From Alphaproteobacteria bacterium (GTDB lineage Bacteria; Pseudomonadota; Alphaproteobacteria; ATCC43930; CGMCC-115725), in the NCBI GenBank assembly GCA_028866355.1, contig JAGWIH010000052.1, positions 1-10,371 on the forward strand: DNA of 10,371 nt, read 5' to 3'. This document shows, one piece after another, positions 6,849 to 10,371 of this stretch. Both the position numbers and the translations under genes were made by a program. How positions within the stretch are numbered: the stretch's first letter is position 1; every line of letters begins with the position of its first letter. The notes under the pieces were generated by a model. That model made no database searches. It was not told the origin of the DNA and saw only the letters and a list, made by a program, of their open reading frames with translations.

Positions 6849-7712
6849 GTGGTCGTACTGCAGTTGGTGGTCAATGGGGTGCTCCTGGGCGGGACTTACA
6901 TTCTCCTCGCCCAGGGGCTCAACCTCATCTTCGGCGTCATGGGTATCGTCAACATAGCCCACGGCGCGATCATTACTCTTGCGGGCCTTTTCACGTATTG
7001 GTTCGTGATCCAGACACATCAGAGTCCGCTGGTGCTGATCCCGCCGGTGTTCATCGTCATGCTCGTGGTCGGCGGGATTCTCCAGCGCTTATTGCTTGAA
7101 CCGTTGGCAAATCTCGGCCGCAGCCGCGAGCTACTGACGCTGATGGTTACCTTCGGCCTATCCTATGTGTTGGTCGAGACCGCCCTCAATTTCTTCGGCT
7201 CGCAATACGTTTCCCTTCCCGACCTGCAAACGACCTGGCCGATTGCCGGCCTGGCGTTCAACGAGGCCCTCGTCGTGGCCGGTGGCCTCGGCGCGATCAT
7301 TTCGGGAAGCCTGTATATCTGGCTGCGCTATACCCCGTCCGGCCAGGCGCTTTTAGCGACATCCCAGAATCCGATCGGCGCCGTCACCTGCGGCATCGAC
7401 GTGCGCCGCGTGCGCGGCATCGCATTTGCGCTCGGTACCGCGCTCGCCGGCACCGCAGGGGTCCTGCTGATCCTTATCCTTCCGCTGTCGGCGCCGACGG
7501 CTGACACGCTTACGATCCTGTCGTTCGTCATCGTCGCGTTGGGCGGCCTTGGCGACTACCGCGGCGCGGTCCTGGCGGCGCTCCTGCTCGGTCTCGTGCA
7601 GTCCGGGGTCGGTTACTATCTCGGCGGCGATGTCGAGGTCGTCGTGCCCTATCTGCTGCTGATCATCTTCATGGTGGTGCGGCCGCAGGGTATTGGCCAG
7701 GCCGCGCGCTAA
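6849..7712 (+). CDS. livH: ABC transporter permease, LivH type
   Basis: A 287-residue inner-membrane channel subunit of the branched-chain amino acid (LivH) permease family. Characteristic segments are the N-terminal LQLVVNGVLLGGTYILLAQG followed by LNLIFGVMGIVNIAHG (residues 4-39), the cytoplasmic coupling loop around 174-200 (NPIGAVTCGIDVRRVRG), which should contact the ATPases, and a C-terminal ALGGLGDYRGAVLAALLLG segment. The start is a GTG at 6849, chosen because it leaves the family's usual short N-terminus; a G-rich run ends 7 nt upstream and can serve as a Shine-Dalgarno sequence. It lies 34 bp after the binding-protein gene and 12 bp before the next gene, so it is in the same operon. 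The symbol marks the family; leucine transport itself is not shown. Confidence 0.92.
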   Translation: MVVLQLVVNGVLLGGTYILLAQGLNLIFGVMGIVNIAHGAIITLAGLFTYWFVIQTHQSPLVLIPPVFIVMLVVGGILQRLLLEPLANLGRSRELLTLMVTFGLSYVLVETALNFFGSQYVSLPDLQTTWPIAGLAFNEALVVAGGLGAIISGSLYIWLRYTPSGQALLATSQNPIGAVTCGIDVRRVRGIAFALGTALAGTAGVLLILILPLSAPTADTLTILSFVIVALGGLGDYRGAVLAALLLGLVQSGVGYYLGGDVEVVVPYLLLIIFMVVRPQGIGQAAR

Positions 7713-7724
7713 AGAGGGGTCGCC

Positions 7725-9506
7725 GTGAATCTCGACACGCGACAGATCGGCCGATGGCTGGAACGACGGTTCGCGGCGCCGTTGCGCGATACGGCGACGG
7801 CGACGCGCGGGCCGCGGCTGCTCGGCATTGCGATCCTGCTGACGGTGATCGTCGCCGGCGGCATCGTACCGATTTTCAGCAGCGCCTACGTCCTCCAGCT
7901 CGCGACTGACCTGCTCACCTTCGCAGCGCTCGCCTATTCGTGGAACATCATCAGCGGCTGCACCGGTTATCTGTCCTTCGGGCAAGTTTCGTTCTTCGGC
8001 ATCGGTGCCTATGCGACATCGGTGCTCGTGCTGCGGACCGGCTTGCCATGGTATATCGCGGCGGTCGCTGCGGCGGCGGTCGGCGGCGTGGCCGCAGCGC
8101 TCCTCGGCACCGTCATGCTGCGGCTGCGCGGCATCATGTTCGCGCTCGGCATGCTGGGGCTGGCGCGCATCATCGTTGTCGTCGCCTCGGACTGGGACTT
8201 TATCGGCGCCGCGGGCGGCTTGACGCTGCCGGCCCAACTTACGCCGGTCGCGGTCTATTTGGCGATGTGGGTCGCCGTGGTTGCCGCCTTCGCGCTCAAT
8301 TATTTCGTGCTCCATTCCGGCTGGGGCTTGTCGGTGATCGGCGTACGCGACGAGGAAACAGCCGCGTCGGCCATCGGCGTGCCGACTTCGCGGATCAAGA
8401 CGGCGGCCTTCATCATGAGCGCGCTCGCGCCGGCCGCCGTCGGCGGCTTGGTGGCTTGGAACCGCAGCTTCATCGACCCGCCCAGCGCCTTCGATCCCAG
8501 CCTCGACCTTCAGGTCATTGTTTTCGTGTTGTTCGGCGGCATCGGTACGTTGTGGGGACCGGCGCTGGGCACGTTCATCCTGGTGCTCATCGGCGAGCAG
8601 CTTTGGGCCTACTTGCCCGATCTGCAGCTCGCCTTGTACGGCGTGCTGGTGATCGCCGTGGTGTTGGCATTTCCGGGCGGTGTCGTCGGCATTGCCAACC
8701 GCCTCGGCTGGCTGCGGCGGCGGCCGGTCCTGGCGCCGGCGACGTTACCGGTCGTTTCGCGCGCGCCGCATCCGGCGCCGCCTGGCGACGGGAACATCAT
8801 CGAAGTGCGCGACCTCACCGTGCGGTTCGGCGGCCTTGTGGCGCTCAACAGCATCTCGCTCGCCGTCCGACGCGGCGAGATGGTTAGCATCATCGGCGCG
8901 AACGGCGCCGGAAAAACCACGCTCTTCAACGCCATTACCGGCTTCGTCAAACCCAGCGAAGGTGGCGTGTTTTATCAGGGGAAATCCGTATCGGCGATTC
9001 CATCCTACCAGCGCGCGCGTCAGGGCATCGCGCGCACGTTCCAAATTCCGCGACTGATGGAGTCATTGACGGTCTGGGAAAACACGCTGCTCGCGGCGCG
9101 CTACGGCAAGCGCGGCGGCGATGCCGTCGAACAAGCGGCTTGGGCGTTGCAGACGGTCAAGCTCGACGGTTTGTGGCTTGAGCCGCCGAGCAAGCTGAGC
9201 CCTGGTCAACAGCGACGCCTCGAAATGGCGCGGGCGCTGGCGCTCGACCCGACCGTGATTCTGCTCGACGAGGTGATGGCCGGCATGACGCGCGACGAGC
9301 AGGGCGAAATCCGTGCGGTGCTTCGTAACTTCCGCGAGTTGGGCGTCGCGGCGGTCGCCGGGGTCGAACACATTATTTCGGCGATCGCGGACATTTCGGA
9401 CCGCATGATCGTGCTCGACCGCGGCAAAAAGATCGCGGAGGGTCAGCCCGACGTTGTGCTACGGGATCCGGTCGTGATCGAATCCTATCTCGGCAAGGTG
9501 TCGTGA
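7725..9506 (+). CDS. Fused ABC permease-ATPase, LivM-LivG
   Basis: A 593-residue protein joining the second channel subunit to an ATPase. Residues about 30-325 are a LivM permease: GCTGYLSFGQVSFFGIGAYA at 78-97, the coupling loop at 207-242 (VRDEETAASAIGVP and the following segment), and GGIGTLWGPALGTF at 271-284. A proline- and arginine-rich linker at about 328-356 leads to a LivG ATPase: Walker A GANGAGKT (391-398), Q-loop Gln440, signature LSPGQ (491-495), Walker B VILLDE (511-516) and H-loop His549. All catalytic residues are present, so the domain should hydrolyse ATP. The start is GTG, with GAGGGG 5 nt upstream. The stop overlaps the start of livF (GTGA, 9503-9506), indicating translational coupling. 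Such fusions are common in alphaproteobacterial systems. E516 is followed by Val where many ABC proteins have Pro, a known LivG variant. Confidence 0.94.
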   Translation: MNLDTRQIGRWLERRFAAPLRDTATATRGPRLLGIAILLTVIVAGGIVPIFSSAYVLQLATDLLTFAALAYSWNIISGCTGYLSFGQVSFFGIGAYATSVLVLRTGLPWYIAAVAAAAVGGVAAALLGTVMLRLRGIMFALGMLGLARIIVVVASDWDFIGAAGGLTLPAQLTPVAVYLAMWVAVVAAFALNYFVLHSGWGLSVIGVRDEETAASAIGVPTSRIKTAAFIMSALAPAAVGGLVAWNRSFIDPPSAFDPSLDLQVIVFVLFGGIGTLWGPALGTFILVLIGEQLWAYLPDLQLALYGVLVIAVVLAFPGGVVGIANRLGWLRRRPVLAPATLPVVSRAPHPAPPGDGNIIEVRDLTVRFGGLVALNSISLAVRRGEMVSIIGANGAGKTTLFNAITGFVKPSEGGVFYQGKSVSAIPSYQRARQGIARTFQIPRLMESLTVWENTLLAARYGKRGGDAVEQAAWALQTVKLDGLWLEPPSKLSPGQQRRLEMARALALDPTVILLDEVMAGMTRDEQGEIRAVLRNFRELGVAAVAGVEHIISAIADISDRMIVLDRGKKIAEGQPDVVLRDPVVIESYLGKVS

Positions 9507-10231
9507 GCGCGCCCGCTACGACGCAGGACGCGCTTCGCGTCGAGGGATTGGTCGCCGGCTTCGGCGACCTGACGATCCTGCACGACATCTCGCTGACCGT
9601 GCCTGCCGGCAAGGTGACCGTGCTGCTCGGCCCCAATGGCGCCGGGAAGACGACTCTCTTTCGCGCCATCACCGGCCTGGTTACACCGCGCGCCGGCAAC
9701 ATTGCGCTTTTCGGTGAGTCGATCGCGGGGCGAGCGCCGCATCTCATCGCACGCGCCGGCATCGGTCACGTGCCCAGCGGCCGCGAATTGTTCCCGCGCA
9801 TGCCGGTCAGCGTGCATCTCGACATCGGGGGGCGGCTATGCCCCCGGGAGTTACGCGCAGGCCTCCGGGAAAAAGTGCTCGGCCTGTTTCCGGCGATCGG
9901 TGAACGCCTCAACCAAGCGGCAGGCACGCTGTCCGGCGGCGAACAGCAGATGGTGGCGATCGCACGGGCGCTCATGACGAATCCACGGGTATTGCTGCTC
10001 GACGAACCATCGGCCGGCCTTGCACCCAAGGTCGTTCTGTCGGTCTTCCAGACATTATCGAAGTTGCAGGATCAGGGCATGAGCGTGCTGCTCGCCGAGC
10101 AAAGCCTTACGTTCGGGCTCTCCGTCGCGAGCCGTGCCTACATCATCAGCGAGGGCCATATCGTGTTATCGGGTACGCCCGCCGAGATTTCCGCCGAACG
10201 CAGCGTCGTCCAGGCCTATCTCGGCGCCTAG
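9503..10231 (+). CDS. livF: ABC transporter ATP-binding protein, LivF type
   Basis: A 242-residue cytoplasmic ATPase that pairs with the LivG half of the preceding fusion. Motifs in order: Walker A GPNGAGKT (43-50), the LivF hallmark [11 protein letters not shown] in the Q-loop region (about residues 93-103), signature LSGGE (143-147) and Walker B VLLLDE (163-168). The H-loop position reads AEQS, with Gln in place of His, which is the normal LivF state; the pair therefore has one site with the H-loop His (LivG, His549). The C-terminus QAYLGA is the standard LivF ending. The start is GTG, overlapping the upstream stop by four bases (GTGA), with AAGG 4 nt upstream. It is the last gene of the operon; its stop shares bases with the convergent SDR gene, so no intergenic terminator exists here. 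Confidence 0.94.
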   Translation: MSAPATTQDALRVEGLVAGFGDLTILHDISLTVPAGKVTVLLGPNGAGKTTLFRAITGLVTPRAGNIALFGESIAGRAPHLIARAGIGHVPSGRELFPRMPVSVHLDIGGRLCPRELRAGLREKVLGLFPAIGERLNQAAGTLSGGEQQMVAIARALMTNPRVLLLDEPSAGLAPKVVLSVFQTLSKLQDQGMSVLLAEQSLTFGLSVASRAYIISEGHIVLSGTPAEISAERSVVQAYLGA

Positions 10232-10371
10232 AACTGGTAGCGGCGCAGGCCGCCATCGACCGGGATGACCGTGCCCGTCATGTAACGCGCCAGCGGCGAC
10301 GCAAGGAATGCCGCCAGCACGGCCAGGTCTTCCGGTTGGCCATATTCCCCGACCGGAATCTCGCGCTCGGC
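10228..10371 (-). CDS. Short-chain dehydrogenase/reductase, C-terminal part (cut by right window edge)
   Basis: The minus-strand frame gives 47 residues and a TAG stop, open to the window edge. It shows the standard C-terminal end of the classical SDR family: [13 protein letters not shown], then [14 protein letters not shown], then [17 protein letters not shown] proteins are cytoplasmic NAD(P)(H)-dependent oxidoreductases of about 250 residues; the Rossmann nucleotide-binding part and the Ser-Tyr-Lys active site lie outside the window. Many such genes are annotated as 3-oxoacyl-ACP reductase, but the substrate cannot be told from this part. Its stop (10228-10230) interlocks with the livF stop (10229-10231) in the tetramer CTAG, so the two genes converge with no spacer. 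Confidence 0.88.
   Translation of the reverse strand, partial: AEREIPVGEYGQPEDLAVLAAFLASPLARYMTGTVIPVDGGLRRYQF

Noticed and set aside
5693..6874. A 393-codon minus-strand open frame opposite the binding-protein gene
   Set aside because: Arg-rich translation with no recognisable fold, exactly antisense to a clear periplasmic binding protein; a GC-driven shadow.
7353..8315. A 320-codon minus-strand open frame opposite livH and the LivM half
   Set aside because: Its composition (Arg, Asp, Gln, His rich) is the reverse-strand image of codons for a hydrophobic membrane protein; no motif and no start signal.
9270..9275. Val instead of Pro after the Walker B glutamate in the LivG half
   Set aside because: LDEVMAG is a familiar variant in LivG-type ATPases and all catalytic residues are kept.
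10112..10123. Missing H-loop histidine in LivF
   Set aside because: Gln at this position is the usual state of the LivF family, including E. coli LivF, so it is not a sign of a broken ATPase.

Overview
The window looks like a high-GC alphaproteobacterial chromosome, probably Hyphomicrobiales in the Bradyrhizobium/Rhodopseudomonas/Xanthobacteraceae range. The support is the strongly G/C-biased third codon positions, several GTG starts, the transketolase N-terminus, an HpnL-family membrane protein, and a LivM-LivG fusion transporter of a kind common in that order. The assignment rests on recognised protein style, not on a database search.

Layout from left to right. (1) Positions 1-237, minus strand: the N-terminal 79 codons of transketolase, running off the left edge. 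(2) 422-496, plus: a complete tRNA-Gln (anticodon TTG) with encoded CCA. (3) 661-2109 and 2211-3407, plus: two unrelated major-facilitator transporters, one of the sugar/metabolite-porter type and one of the YbfB/YjiJ type. (4) 3604-5247, plus: a two-domain integral membrane protein, an HpnL/LPG-synthase-TM-type translocase-like domain fused to a complete CDP-alcohol phosphatidyltransferase with an intact catalytic signature. (5) 5248-5626: a 379-bp non-coding stretch holding a possible decayed minus-strand gene end, a palindrome and a clear promoter. (6) 5627-10231, plus: a compact four-gene branched-chain-amino-acid-type (HAAT family) ABC transporter operon: periplasmic binding protein, LivH permease, fused LivM permease + LivG ATPase, and LivF ATPase. 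(7) 10228-10371, minus: the C-terminus of a short-chain dehydrogenase/reductase (SDR), running off the right edge and converging on livF with shared stop codon bases.

The ABC genes supply every part of one importer: the binding protein captures the ligand in the periplasm, LivH and the N-terminal half of the fusion form the membrane channel, and the C-terminal half of the fusion and LivF form the ATPase pair. The ligand cannot be read from sequence; such systems carry amino acids, amides, urea, aromatic acids and others. The most unusual item is the HpnL-CDP-alcohol phosphatidyltransferase fusion, which would put making a phospholipid-like product and moving a lipid across the membrane on one polypeptide. 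I see no CRISPR array, insertion sequence, phage gene, toxin-antitoxin pair or riboswitch.
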